Shown here in pieces: positions 16,222 through 24,844 of a DNA stretch of 56,493 nucleotides. The translations under genes were made by a program, and so were the position numbers. The DNA is from Mesorhizobium sp. GTDB taxonomy: Bacteria > Pseudomonadota > Alphaproteobacteria > Rhizobiales > Rhizobiaceae. Location: the NCBI GenBank assembly GCA_004017275.1, contig SAKE01000028.1:1-56493 (forward strand). Direction: 5' to 3'. The first letter of the stretch is position 1. Each line of letters opens with the position of its first letter. The notes beneath the pieces were generated by a model that saw nothing but the letters and a program-made list of their open reading frames with translations, had not been told where the DNA came from and made no database searches.

Positions 16222-17244
16222 ATGTCGATGACGAAATCCGAGGTCTGCGTGATCATCGCTGCAAAAAACGCTTCGGCGACAATCGCCGTCGCCATCGCGT
16301 CCGCGTTGCGCGAACCGGAAGTGGCGGAAGTCATCGTCGTCGATGACGCTTCCACCGACGATACCGCCGATATCGCGCGATCCGCCGACGACGGCAGCGG
16401 GCGGCTCGCGGTGATGCGCCTCGACGTCAATCGCGGTCCGTCCTTTGCTCGCAACGCAGCGATCGCCGGCTCGAAATCGCCGTTCATCAGCATTCTCGAC
16501 GCCGACGATTTCTTCCTCGAAGGCCGGTTTCGCAACCTGTTTGCCGGCGCCGATTGGGATTTCGCGGCCGACAACATCATGCTGATCAGGGACGATGCGA
16601 CCGGCGATGCGACGAAAATCGTCGCGCCGCAATTTGCCGCCGATCCGGAATTCCTCGACTTCGAGCGCTTCGTCGAAGGCAACATCTCCAGGCGCCGCGT
16701 GCAAAGGGGCGAGTTGGGCTTTTTGAAGCCGGTGATCAGCCGTGCCTTCCTCGACCGTCATGGGTTGCGTTACGACGAGAGCTTGCGGCTGGGCGAGGAT
16801 TACGAGCTCTACGCCCGCGCGGTCGCTTGCGGGGCGCGGTTCAAGGTCATTCGCTCCTGCGGCTATGGCGCCATCGTCCGCGCCGATTCGCTGAGCGGCC
16901 GCCACAAGACGCAGGACCTCAAGCGTTTGGCCGATGCGGATCTGGCATTGCTGGCGATCGACAGCCTGCCGGAAGGCTCGAAAGCGGTGCTGCGGCGGCA
17001 TGAGCGGCACGTGCGCGACAAGTATCGGCTGCGCAATTTCCTCGACGTCAAGGCCGAGCGCGGGCTGGCATCGGCTGCGGCTTACGCTTTCGCCAGCCAA
17101 TCCAACCTCGTCCCCATCGTCCAGGGCGTGGCTTCGGACAAGCTGGAGGCGCTGTTTCGCCGTGTCGGCCTTGTGTCCAGGCAAAGGCATGTGCCACCGC
17201 TGCGTTTTCTGATGGCCGGAACCAATACGGGCAAGGAACGGTAA
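16222..17244 (+). CDS. Glycosyltransferase family 2 (ExoW/ExoO-like)
   Basis: A 340-residue GT-A fold enzyme: the N-terminal nucleotide-binding region VCVIIAAKNASATIAVAI and VIVVDDASTDDT, the DXD-like motif ILDADD, and an acceptor region with RLGEDYELYARAVA. It resembles the ExoW-like product at 29675 in order of motifs. It should add a sugar to the growing lipid-linked repeat unit on the cytoplasmic side. A link to the lasso N gene just upstream is possible. The start at 16222 (MSMTKSE) is preceded by GAGAGG; the longer open frame reaching back to 15685 lies out of frame inside the N gene and is not protein-like. Confidence 0.85.
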   Translation: MSMTKSEVCVIIAAKNASATIAVAIASALREPEVAEVIVVDDASTDDTADIARSADDGSGRLAVMRLDVNRGPSFARNAAIAGSKSPFISILDADDFFLEGRFRNLFAGADWDFAADNIMLIRDDATGDATKIVAPQFAADPEFLDFERFVEGNISRRRVQRGELGFLKPVISRAFLDRHGLRYDESLRLGEDYELYARAVACGARFKVIRSCGYGAIVRADSLSGRHKTQDLKRLADADLALLAIDSLPEGSKAVLRRHERHVRDKYRLRNFLDVKAERGLASAAAYAFASQSNLVPIVQGVASDKLEALFRRVGLVSRQRHVPPLRFLMAGTNTGKER

Positions 17245-17360
17245 GAGGGTTGTCCGACGCCTGCGATTTGTCCGCCCGGGACACGCGGGGCTACGAACTG
17301 GGGTTAACGGGTTCCTTCGGAGCCTTCGCCGGCGCGTTGGCTGACGAGCATTAACGAAAA

Positions 17361-17379
17361 ACCCGCCTGTGCGGCGGGT
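17361..17379. terminator. Intrinsic terminator-like hairpin
   Basis: ACCCGCC pairs with GGCGGGT around a TGTGC-type loop. The U-run lies on the minus-strand side (rc of ACGAAAA), but no minus-strand gene is nearby, so it probably ends the plus-strand glycosyltransferase transcript as well. Confidence 0.5.
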
Positions 17380-17623
17380 CACTGGCGCAAATCAGCACCA
17401 TAGGCAAATATGTACGATAGCTGACGGCAGGGAGTCAAGAAAAAATTCCTATCGCTACCGGACAAAGGCTGCCGATGCCGCCAAACTGGTTGTCGTCAGG
17501 TCTTTTGTTGACCTGAGTTCGGAGCCCTGCGGAGACATGTTCATCACGCAAACCATTTCGGCCGGATTTATGAGTTTACGAATTGGGTAGTTGCCTCGCG
17601 GCCCCGACGATGGCAGTCTATGT

Positions 17624-17635
17624 TGCGGTGCAGCA
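17624..17635 (+). promoter_or_regulatory. PhaR/AniA-like box upstream of the 17791 gene
   Basis: TGCGGTGCAGCA fits TGCRNYGCASMA and lies about 160 bases upstream of the 133-codon gene at 17791. Confidence 0.45.
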
Positions 17636-17790
17636 TATTGGACGACCAGCCGAACTGGCCCCCGATCGGATTGGTCTGATGTCTCTGCTTCAAAGGAGCA
17701 GGACAATGCGACATGAGTTTTCAAGCCCCGGCTGCGGGGATTGGCCAGAAGCCCCGGCCCATAAGCCGGCGATGACAGGGACCTGAGTTC

Positions 17791-18192
17791 ATGGCCTCGA
17801 TATTCGGTTTCAGATCAAGGGATCCGGCCCGCGACCGGCAGACCGATGTGTCGCGTCTCGATCGTCTGGCAAAGCTGTTCGAGCAGATCGCGGCCGAGAT
17901 CGAGGCCGAGAGAGCCGGGCTTGAGAATCGCTACCGGACGACGGCGACCAACGCCGCCTTCCTGGTCGAAGCGATGGAAAACGGCTCCGCCTCCGACAAA
18001 CGGTCTTCGGAAGTCAGCGCACTGACGCAGTCGATCCTGAATTGCGAACGCCGCATCGCGGCGCTGTCGCGCCAGGACGGCATGATGAAAGACCTCCGTC
18101 ATTCGCTGGATATGGTCTTCGACGGGAATGCCGATTCGGCCGCCACGGCGGAAATCGCCAGGCCGGCAAGCACCGGCAGAGGTAGAAAGTGA
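17791..18192 (+). CDS. Hypothetical coiled-coil protein in EPS locus
   Basis: The 133-residue product is mostly helical. Residues about 20-50 (LDRLAKLFEQIAAEIEAERAGLENRY) and 75-110 have heptad-like spacing, and the Arg-rich C-terminus may be disordered. There is no signal peptide or membrane segment. I do not recognise a family. It has GGGAC before the ATG and sits in its own transcription unit behind a PhaR-like box, before the exoK-like gene. The size and coiled coil could suit an adaptor for the EPS machinery, but nothing here shows that. Confidence 0.65.
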   Translation: MASIFGFRSRDPARDRQTDVSRLDRLAKLFEQIAAEIEAERAGLENRYRTTATNAAFLVEAMENGSASDKRSSEVSALTQSILNCERRIAALSRQDGMMKDLRHSLDMVFDGNADSAATAEIARPASTGRGRK

Positions 18193-18202
18193 AGGCTCGG
18201 AA

Positions 18203-18214
18203 CTGTTGCAACAG
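18203..18214. promoter_or_regulatory. Perfect 12-bp palindrome upstream of exoK-like gene
   Basis: CTGTTGCAACAG is a perfect inverted repeat about 130 bases upstream of the GH16 gene. It shares the TGTTGC/GCAACA arms of the exoY palindrome but lacks the spacer, so it may be a variant site or chance. Confidence 0.3.
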
Positions 18215-18337
18215 ATTTGATACGAGGCAGGAAAAGCAATTCGAGAGGGTCACGAAGGAGGTCAAGGTTGGCCCGTGCAGGAGCGGATCGAACGTCGACT
18301 TTGGGTTGGGGACGCGCAGCGCAAAGGTGAGTTTGGT

Positions 18338-19201
18338 ATGAATTCGAATCCGAAACCTACGTCCACGACAGCAATTGATGCATCGCCGTTCGCACACCGG
18401 ACCGGGCAATCCGGCCGGCGGCGGTTGGTTTCGCTCAGTGCGCTGCTGCTGGCCGCTCTTGGCAGTTTCCTGGCAGCCCCTTCCTATGCCCAGGACATTC
18501 CGACATCGCCATCCTTTGTCGACGATTTCAAAAGCTTCGATCGCGCACGCTGGTATGTTTCCGACGGCTGGAACAATGGCAGCCATCAGAATTGCACCTG
18601 GGCGAAAGGCATGGTCGAACTGTCGGATAGTGTGTTGTCGCTCGGCTTCGAAAAGCAGACGCTGAAGGATCGCGACTACGTCTGCGGCGAAATCCAGACC
18701 AAGCAGCGCTTCGGCTACGGCACTTATGAGGCGCGGCTGAAGACCGACACCGGCTCCGGCCTCAACGCGGCGTTCTTCACCTATATCGGCCCCAGCGACA
18801 AGCAGCCCTGGGACGAGATCGACTTCGAGATCCTCACCAAAGACACCTCCAAGGTGCAGGTCAATGCCTATATCGCCGGCAAGGGCAAGAACGAGAAGCT
18901 GGTCGACGTACCGAGCGGCACCGAGAATGCCTTCAACGACTACGCCTTCGTCTGGCAGAAAGACAGCTTGCGCTGGTACGTCAACGGCCAGTTGGTCAAC
19001 ACGATCACCGACCCGGCGAAGCTGCCCAGCCATGCACAGAAGATATTCTTCAGCTTTTGGGGCAGCGACACGATGACGGGTTGGCTGGGAGCGTTCGCCG
19101 ATCCGGGCCGCAAGCTTTCGCTGCAGGTCGAGCGCGTTGCCTTCACCGCGCTCGGCGAACCCTGTCAGTTTCCGGAATCGCTGGCATGCAGCGTAAAGTA
19201 G
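18338..19201 (+). CDS. exoK: Secreted GH16 endo-beta-glycanase (ExoK-like)
   Basis: A 287-residue glycoside hydrolase family 16 enzyme with a long N-region and hydrophobic signal segment ending AAPSYAQD at about residues 47-54. The catalytic motif WDEIDFEIL (ExDxE) lies at about residues 158-166, and SDGWNNGSHQNCTWAKG and FSFWGSDTMTGWLG are typical of ExoK/lichenase-like members. ExoK cleaves nascent succinoglycan and so sets chain length. The start at 18338 was chosen because the upstream residues of the longer frame look like non-coding translation. An exported EPS depolymerase here fits the EPS role of the locus. Confidence 0.88.
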   Translation: MNSNPKPTSTTAIDASPFAHRTGQSGRRRLVSLSALLLAALGSFLAAPSYAQDIPTSPSFVDDFKSFDRARWYVSDGWNNGSHQNCTWAKGMVELSDSVLSLGFEKQTLKDRDYVCGEIQTKQRFGYGTYEARLKTDTGSGLNAAFFTYIGPSDKQPWDEIDFEILTKDTSKVQVNAYIAGKGKNEKLVDVPSGTENAFNDYAFVWQKDSLRWYVNGQLVNTITDPAKLPSHAQKIFFSFWGSDTMTGWLGAFADPGRKLSLQVERVAFTALGEPCQFPESLACSVK

Positions 19202-19268
19202 TTGGGAAAGTCGAATTGAACTGGCCGGGCCGAAAGCGGTCCGCTGCCTTGCATGGGAATGAAACCGA

Positions 19269-20600
19269 ATGAATTTGACGGTGTTTGGAATTGGCTATGT
19301 CGGCCTCGTGCAGGCGGCGGTGCTTGCCGAAGTCGGGCACCAGGTTGTGTGTGTCGACATCGACGCCGCCAAGGTCGAGCGGCTCAATCAAGGCCTGGTT
19401 CCCATTTTCGAACCCGGACTGGAAAATCTCGTCAAGGAGAACCATGCCGCCGGCCGCATCAAGTTCACAACCGATGCCGCCGCCGCCGTCAGGCATGGCG
19501 AGATCCAGATGATCGCGGTTGGCACGCCGCCCGGCGAGGACGGCTCGGCCGACCTCAAATATGTGCTGGCCGTCGCCGAAACCATCGGCCGCGAGATGGA
19601 CAAACCCAAGATCATCGTCGGCAAGTCGACTGTGCCGGTCGGCACTTGCGAAAAGGTCAAGGCCAGGATCGCCGAGACGTTGAAGAAAAGAGGCCGCGAG
19701 GACCTGAGCTTCGACGTCGCCTCCAATCCGGAATTCCTCAAGGAAGGGTCCGCGGTCGCCGACTGCATGAAGCCGGACCGCATCATCGTCGGCACCGACA
19801 GCGAGGGCACCGAGGCGGTAATGCGCGAACTCTACGCGCCGTTCAACCGCAACCACGAGAAGATGATCGTGATGGATGTGCGCAGCGCCGAATTCACCAA
19901 ATATGCCGCCAATTGCATGCTGGCGACCAAGATCAGCTTCATGAACGAGATGGCCAACCTGGCCGAGCAGCTCGGTGCCGACATCGAGGAGGTTCGCAAG
20001 GGCATCGGCAGCGATCCGCGCATCGGCTACCATTTCATCTATCCAGGCCTTGGGTATGGCGGCTCGTGCTTCCCGAAGGATGTGCGGGCGCTGATCAAGA
20101 CCGCCGAAGGCGTCAAGTTCGACGCCAAGCTGCTGCGCGCCGTCGAGGAGCGCAACAACGCACAGAAATCGGTGCTCTTCGACAAGGTGGACCGCTATTT
20201 CAAGGGCAATCTCAAGGGCAAGACCTTTGCGCTGTGGGGTCTCGCCTTCAAGCCCAACACCGACGACATGCGAGAGGCGCCGGCACGCGTCCTGATGGAA
20301 GCTCTGTGGAAGGCCGGTGCTAACGTCCAGGCCTATGATCCCGAGGCGATGCAGGAATGCCAGGCCATCTACGGGCTGCGCGACGACCTGCTTTTGTGCG
20401 GCACCAAGGAGGCGGCGCTGCGCGGCGCGGATGCACTGCTGATCGCCACCGAATGGAAGAATTTTCGCGCGCCGTCCTTCGATGCGGTGAAGGATGCGCT
20501 GACCACACCGGTCATCTTCGACGGCCGCAACCTCTATGACCCCAAGGTCATCGCCCGCCACGGCATTGAATATCACTCGATCGGCAGGATGGCGGCGTGA
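19269..20600 (+). CDS. rkpK: UDP-glucose 6-dehydrogenase
   Basis: A 443-residue nucleotide-sugar dehydrogenase that makes UDP-glucuronate from UDP-glucose with two NAD. It has the N-terminal Rossmann motif GIGYVGLVQAAVLAE, the SNPEFLKEG block, the catalytic Cys in GYGGSCFPKD near residue 265, and the C-terminal UDP-binding domain. Its presence suggests that the EPS contains glucuronic acid, unlike basic succinoglycan. The gene follows the exoK-like gene by 67 bases. The symbol follows rhizobial usage; ugd is equivalent. Confidence 0.93.
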   Translation: MNLTVFGIGYVGLVQAAVLAEVGHQVVCVDIDAAKVERLNQGLVPIFEPGLENLVKENHAAGRIKFTTDAAAAVRHGEIQMIAVGTPPGEDGSADLKYVLAVAETIGREMDKPKIIVGKSTVPVGTCEKVKARIAETLKKRGREDLSFDVASNPEFLKEGSAVADCMKPDRIIVGTDSEGTEAVMRELYAPFNRNHEKMIVMDVRSAEFTKYAANCMLATKISFMNEMANLAEQLGADIEEVRKGIGSDPRIGYHFIYPGLGYGGSCFPKDVRALIKTAEGVKFDAKLLRAVEERNNAQKSVLFDKVDRYFKGNLKGKTFALWGLAFKPNTDDMREAPARVLMEALWKAGANVQAYDPEAMQECQAIYGLRDDLLLCGTKEAALRGADALLIATEWKNFRAPSFDAVKDALTTPVIFDGRNLYDPKVIARHGIEYHSIGRMAA

Positions 20601-20692
20601 GAGCGGGCCGCGACAGACGGATACAAGAACGGTCCGGACACGGCCTGCGAGCGCTGCGATTGAGCGTGTATTTCTGTGTGGAGTTGTAGCTG

Positions 20693-22135
20693 ATGGTGCT
20701 GGACGTAAAGCCGGAGCAAATCACCAAGGATCATTTCGATCTCGTCGCGATCGGTTCCGGCTTCGGTTCGGCCTTCTTCCTGCATGAGTTCGCCAAGCGG
20801 CGAAAGGCACGCATTCTGGTGCTGGAGTGGGGGCGCCACAACACCCATGAATGGCAACTCGAACAGAACCTCAACACCGACATCGAAGACGAGACGACCT
20901 ACAAGACCAATTCCGACAAGCCGTGGAACTATACGATCGGACTGGGTGGCGGAACGAACTGCTGGTTCGCGCAGACGCCAAGGTTTCATCCCAACGACTT
21001 CAGGTTGAAAAGCACCTACGGCATCGGCAATGACTGGCCGATCAGCTATGACGACGTCGAGCCGTTCTACTGCGACGCCGAAGACATCATGTCGATCTCC
21101 GGCGACCCCGACATGGCGGCGATGCTGCCGCGCTCGAAGCCGTTTCCGCAACCGCCGCATCGCATGTCGACACCGGATCGGATGATGAAGGCGGCGCAGC
21201 CCGGCCAGCACTTCGTCATGCCAACCGCGCGGGCACGGCTGCCGACATCACAACGCACCTCTTGCTGTGCCAATCTGCGCTGCTGGCTGTGTCCGGTCGA
21301 CGCCAAGTTCACCGTCAACAACGGGTTGATGCATGTCTTCGAGCATCCCGATATCTCGGTCTGCCTCGGCGCGGAAGTGCGTCGGCTCGATCACGTCGGC
21401 GGCGCCGTCCGTTCGGTCAATTTCACGCATGACGGCAAGGAATACCAGGTCAGCGGCGATCTCTTCATCCTCGGCGCCAATGCCATCCAAAGCGCGGCGA
21501 TCATGCTGCGGTCCGGCCTGGGCGGTGAATTCGTCGGCCGGGGCCTGCACGAATCCTACGGCTGGAATTTCGAGGTCTATCTCGACGGCGTCGACAATTT
21601 CGACGGCAGCACCATCACCACCGGCCTGAATTTCGGCCTCTATGACGGCCCGCACCGATCGGAACATGCGGCGGCGCTGGTCTATTTCGAGAACCGCTGG
21701 CAGCACGGAATGCGTGCTGAAAAGGGGCGGCTGCGCCAGGCGCTGCCGCTTGTCGTGGTCACCGAAAACCTGCTCGACCCCGAGAATTTCGTCACGCTTG
21801 ACGAGGATGACAATGCCTTCGTCAGCTTCAAGGCGCCATCGGACTACGCGGTGAAGGGCATGGCGCGCGCCTTGGAGAAATTACCTGACCTCCTGGCGCC
21901 GCTGCCGGTCGAAAGGCTCTTCGACCGTGGCATCCGGCCGACCGAATCGCATGTCCAGGGCACGCTGAGGATGGGCACCGGCCCGGCCGATTCGGTGATC
22001 GACAGCGGCATGATCCACCACCAGCTCAGAAACCTGGTTGTCGTCGGCACCAGCACCTATCCGAGCTGCTCTTGCGCCAACCCAAGCCTGACCGCGGCAG
22101 CGCTGTCCTTGCGGGCGGCGGGCCGGATCGCGTGA
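20693..22135 (+). CDS. GMC-family oxidoreductase, catalytic subunit
   Basis: A 480-residue FAD enzyme with GSGFGSAFFLHEFAK near residue 22, GLGGGTNCWFAQTPRF near residue 83, and the C-terminal GTSTYPSCSCANPSLTAAA block of GMC dehydrogenases. A cysteine cluster at about residues 185-196 (CCANLRCWLCP) resembles the iron-sulfur hinge of membrane-bound FAD-glucose dehydrogenases. It should oxidise a sugar or alcohol, and the acceptor may be quinone or cytochrome. The next gene encodes a small Tat-exported partner 13 bases downstream. No signal peptide is visible, so it may be carried across by that partner. The substrate is unknown. Confidence 0.85.
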   Translation: MVLDVKPEQITKDHFDLVAIGSGFGSAFFLHEFAKRRKARILVLEWGRHNTHEWQLEQNLNTDIEDETTYKTNSDKPWNYTIGLGGGTNCWFAQTPRFHPNDFRLKSTYGIGNDWPISYDDVEPFYCDAEDIMSISGDPDMAAMLPRSKPFPQPPHRMSTPDRMMKAAQPGQHFVMPTARARLPTSQRTSCCANLRCWLCPVDAKFTVNNGLMHVFEHPDISVCLGAEVRRLDHVGGAVRSVNFTHDGKEYQVSGDLFILGANAIQSAAIMLRSGLGGEFVGRGLHESYGWNFEVYLDGVDNFDGSTITTGLNFGLYDGPHRSEHAAALVYFENRWQHGMRAEKGRLRQALPLVVVTENLLDPENFVTLDEDDNAFVSFKAPSDYAVKGMARALEKLPDLLAPLPVERLFDRGIRPTESHVQGTLRMGTGPADSVIDSGMIHHQLRNLVVVGTSTYPSCSCANPSLTAAALSLRAAGRIA

Positions 22136-22148
22136 AAGGAGGTACCGG

Positions 22149-22598
22149 ATGATCGAGATTTCCAGACGCTCGGCCCTGGCCGTCATGGCTGGCGGAGTGG
22201 TTTCGACAGGGGTCGCCTACGCCGCCGTTTCCTCATTCTCGGACGAGGATCTGGTTCGCGTCACGCTCGAAAAATACCTTGGCAGGCTCAACATCCGCAT
22301 CGAGCATCTGCAGCAGTTCGTGCTGGAGTTCCGCAACCGGAATCCGTGGATATTTCCGAGCCAGAAGCTGAGCGACGCCGTCACTCTGGTGGAGGAGCTC
22401 AAATTGGGCGCTGCGCGCCGCCTGCTGCCCCAGCAGAAACGGGACGATCTGGTGCATTTCGACCGCTGGGTCATCGCCGAGTTCCATATGCTGACGGACT
22501 ACGCATGGCGCAGTTCGCCCAACGACCCGATCCGGTTTACCGGCTGGCAATCCTGTACCAATCCCTTTGCGAATCTGGAGCCGCCGAAACTTGCCTGA
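22149..22598 (+). CDS. Tat-exported small subunit of the GMC oxidoreductase
   Basis: The 149-residue protein starts with a twin-arginine signal (SRRSALAVMAGGVVSTGVAYA). It resembles gamma-type small subunits that hitchhike FAD-containing partners to the periplasm. The mature part is helical with conserved-looking WIFPSQKLSDAVTLVEELKLG and HFDRWVIAEFHMLTDYA. GGAGG lies nine bases before the start. The tight spacing behind the GMC gene supports a complex. No cofactor motif is visible. Confidence 0.75.
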   Translation: MIEISRRSALAVMAGGVVSTGVAYAAVSSFSDEDLVRVTLEKYLGRLNIRIEHLQQFVLEFRNRNPWIFPSQKLSDAVTLVEELKLGAARRLLPQQKRDDLVHFDRWVIAEFHMLTDYAWRSSPNDPIRFTGWQSCTNPFANLEPPKLA

Positions 22599-22671
22599 CG
22601 TCGAAAGCGGGGCGGCGGGCTTTGCCTGTTGCCTCTGAGCGAAGATACGAGATGCGACAAGGAGCCCGATC

Positions 22672-23751
22672 ATGAAAGTTCTTTTTGCAGGCGGCAATGG
22701 CTACACACCCGAGTTCAGTGGCGGTGTGCAGTCGAGCACGCATCATCTGGCCGAACAGCTGATCGAACATGGGCATGAAGCCGCGGTGCTTGCCGCCCTG
22801 TTCGGCGATGGTGTCTTCGGCTTCAAGGCGCGCGCCAAGATGAAGCTGTTGCGGCAGCCGGCGGTCATCGACAGTTATCCTGGTTATCCGGTGGTGCGGA
22901 CCTGGTTTCCCTGGGAAGCGGCAACCTTTGCCGTCGACAGGCTGAAGCCGGATGTGGCCGTGGTCCAGTGTCACAAATCGGTTCCGATCGGCAAGGCGCT
23001 GCAAGCCGAGGGCGTGCCGCTGGTCGTCTATCTCAGGAATGTCGAGTTCCACGAATTGGGCGGCGATCTGCGCGAATTGCATTCAGCGCTTTACATTGCC
23101 AATTCGGAATTCACCGCGCGTACCTACAAAAAAGAGTTCGGCATCGAGGCGGCGGTGATCCCGCCGACCATCAATCCGGCGCATTACTCCACGCCGACGA
23201 CGGGCCAGTTTGTCACGCTGATCAATCCTTACGAGGAAAAGGGGTTTGAGCTCGCGGTGCGCATCGCCGGCGCCTGCCGCGAAATCCCGTTCCTGTTCGT
23301 CGAAAGCTGGAAGCTGGACGATGATCATCGGGCGCGGATCGAACAGACGATCGCGCCTTTGGGCAATGTCGTGCTGGAGAGCCGCACCAGCGACATGAAG
23401 ACGGTCTATGGCCGCACCAAGATACTGCTTGCCCCCAGCAAGTGGGAGGAGGCCTGGGGCCGCGTGGCGTCGGAGGCCCATTGCAGCGGAATCCCGGTTG
23501 TCGGCTCGCGGCGCGGCGGTCTGCCCGAGGCGATCGGCTCGGGTGGCGTGGTGCTCGATTACGATGCTCCGCTTGCCGACTGGGTCGCGGCTGTCAAGCG
23601 GCTGTGGAACGACAACCAGGAATATGACCGGCTCTCGGGCCTCGCGCGCAGCTCCGCCGGGCGCCCGGAACTCGATCCCGATCGCCAATTCATGACCTTC
23701 TTTTCGATACTCGACAGGGCGGTACAGCAGCGGGCGCGGCAAGCGGCGTAA
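22672..23751 (+). CDS. Glycosyltransferase family 4
   Basis: A 359-residue GT-B enzyme. The N-terminal FAGGNGYTPEFSGGVQSSTHHLAEQL forms the acceptor side, and the C-terminal donor domain carries LLAPSKWEEAWGRVASEAHCSGIPVVGSRRGGLPEAIG with the EX7E-type Glu pair. It likely adds a sugar to the EPS repeat unit from a nucleotide sugar. The specificity is unknown. The ATG at 22672 has AAGGAG eight to ten bases upstream. Confidence 0.87.
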   Translation: MKVLFAGGNGYTPEFSGGVQSSTHHLAEQLIEHGHEAAVLAALFGDGVFGFKARAKMKLLRQPAVIDSYPGYPVVRTWFPWEAATFAVDRLKPDVAVVQCHKSVPIGKALQAEGVPLVVYLRNVEFHELGGDLRELHSALYIANSEFTARTYKKEFGIEAAVIPPTINPAHYSTPTTGQFVTLINPYEEKGFELAVRIAGACREIPFLFVESWKLDDDHRARIEQTIAPLGNVVLESRTSDMKTVYGRTKILLAPSKWEEAWGRVASEAHCSGIPVVGSRRGGLPEAIGSGGVVLDYDAPLADWVAAVKRLWNDNQEYDRLSGLARSSAGRPELDPDRQFMTFFSILDRAVQQRARQAA

Positions 23752-23769
23752 AGACGCCGCCGGAGCAGG

Positions 23770-24792
23770 TCAGGCCGGGCGTTTGACCCGGTTCTTAAGT
23801 GTCTCGTAGCCGCGTGCGCCAAGCAGGGCGCGGGCAATGGTCTTGGCAGCGCTCTTGCGGCCCTCTTGCGACTTGATCTGCCGCAGCCTCGCCGGCAGGT
23901 TGCGTGCTGCATGGCCAAGTGCCGGCAGCGACAGCGCGTCGGGAAAGCTGACCATGTGCGTTTCGACGCACAGCACCGGCTTGCCGGACAGTTCGGTGAT
24001 TCTCAGCGCCTGTTCGTGTTCGCTCTCGATGAACAGGATGGCATCGGATTTGCGATAGAAATCGGCCTTGAAACTACCGTGCGCGCCAAGCCGTTGCCGC
24101 TCGGCCTTGCTCGGCAGGTCGAGCATGATCAGCTGGTCGTATTTGATCTCGTGCTTGGCGAGCCATGTCTCGGTAAGCGCGCGGTATTTCTCCAGCCGGC
24201 TGGTGACCAGCCAGCCGATCTTGTGGGTCGCGACATGGAGCGGCCGGGCTTCGCTGAGGAATTTCTCATAGGCCGGGCCGTCGTCGTTTTCCGCCTCTGT
24301 CGGGTCGAGGCACAGCACGCCGTCGATGTCGACGCAGCATTGCGCCAGGAATTTGTGATGCATGAAGTTCCACTGGAACATGCGCGGATGCGGCACGACC
24401 TCGAAGACGAGGTCGGTTTCCTGGTGCTGCGGCTCAAGGCCGAACACCGCGGCAAAGGTGAAATCCGCCTCGATGCCAGCAGCCTGGATGCGGGCGCGTG
24501 CGTCGCGCATGGCGTTGCCGCCGGAGACGCTGTCGTCGATCACCAGCACCTTGCGCATCTCGGAGACCTTGCGGTCGAGAGCGGCACGGCGCTTGGTAAT
24601 GCCGGACGTGTAGATCCGCCCGGTCAGGAAGCTGTCGAGATCGGTCATCGGGATGTTAGCCGACAGGCTCACCAGCGTCGCCGCCAATATGCCGCTTCTG
24701 GGCACGCCGACGACCAGGTCGATGTCGCGCGGCAGCCGGTGCAGGCCCCTGACGATGGCGTCGTTCATGTCGGAGATCGAGCGGTAATGCAT
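23770..24792 (-). CDS. Phosphoribosyltransferase-HAD fusion protein
   Basis: A 340-residue protein in two parts. Residues about 1-150 form a type I phosphoribosyltransferase fold with the PRPP loop VLVIDDSVSGGNAM and the upstream VVGVPRSGILAA segment. From about residue 150 a HAD-like hydrolase region begins CVDIDGVLC with DxD catalytic Asp residues. The tail (260-340) is basic. The natural reaction is unknown; such fusions occur in polysaccharide loci, where they may make or recycle a phosphorylated precursor. It converges on the GT4 gene and lies downstream of the flippase, 52 bases away, in the same direction. Confidence 0.75.
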   Translation of the reverse strand: MHYRSISDMNDAIVRGLHRLPRDIDLVVGVPRSGILAATLVSLSANIPMTDLDSFLTGRIYTSGITKRRAALDRKVSEMRKVLVIDDSVSGGNAMRDARARIQAAGIEADFTFAAVFGLEPQHQETDLVFEVVPHPRMFQWNFMHHKFLAQCCVDIDGVLCLDPTEAENDDGPAYEKFLSEARPLHVATHKIGWLVTSRLEKYRALTETWLAKHEIKYDQLIMLDLPSKAERQRLGAHGSFKADFYRKSDAILFIESEHEQALRITELSGKPVLCVETHMVSFPDALSLPALGHAARNLPARLRQIKSQEGRKSAAKTIARALLGARGYETLKNRVKRPA

Positions 24793-24844
24793 GGTTCAGA
24801 CCTGGTCCTGTAGGAGATGTCAGTAGCTGTCGAAAGCGCCTAAA

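Larger units (their letters stand above)
17245..17790. other. Intergenic region with terminator-like hairpin and PhaR-like box
   Basis: No gene is supported in these 546 bases. They contain a GC-rich hairpin at 17361-17379 and a PhaR-like box at 17624-17635. Several short frames on both strands look like random translation. Confidence 0.5.
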
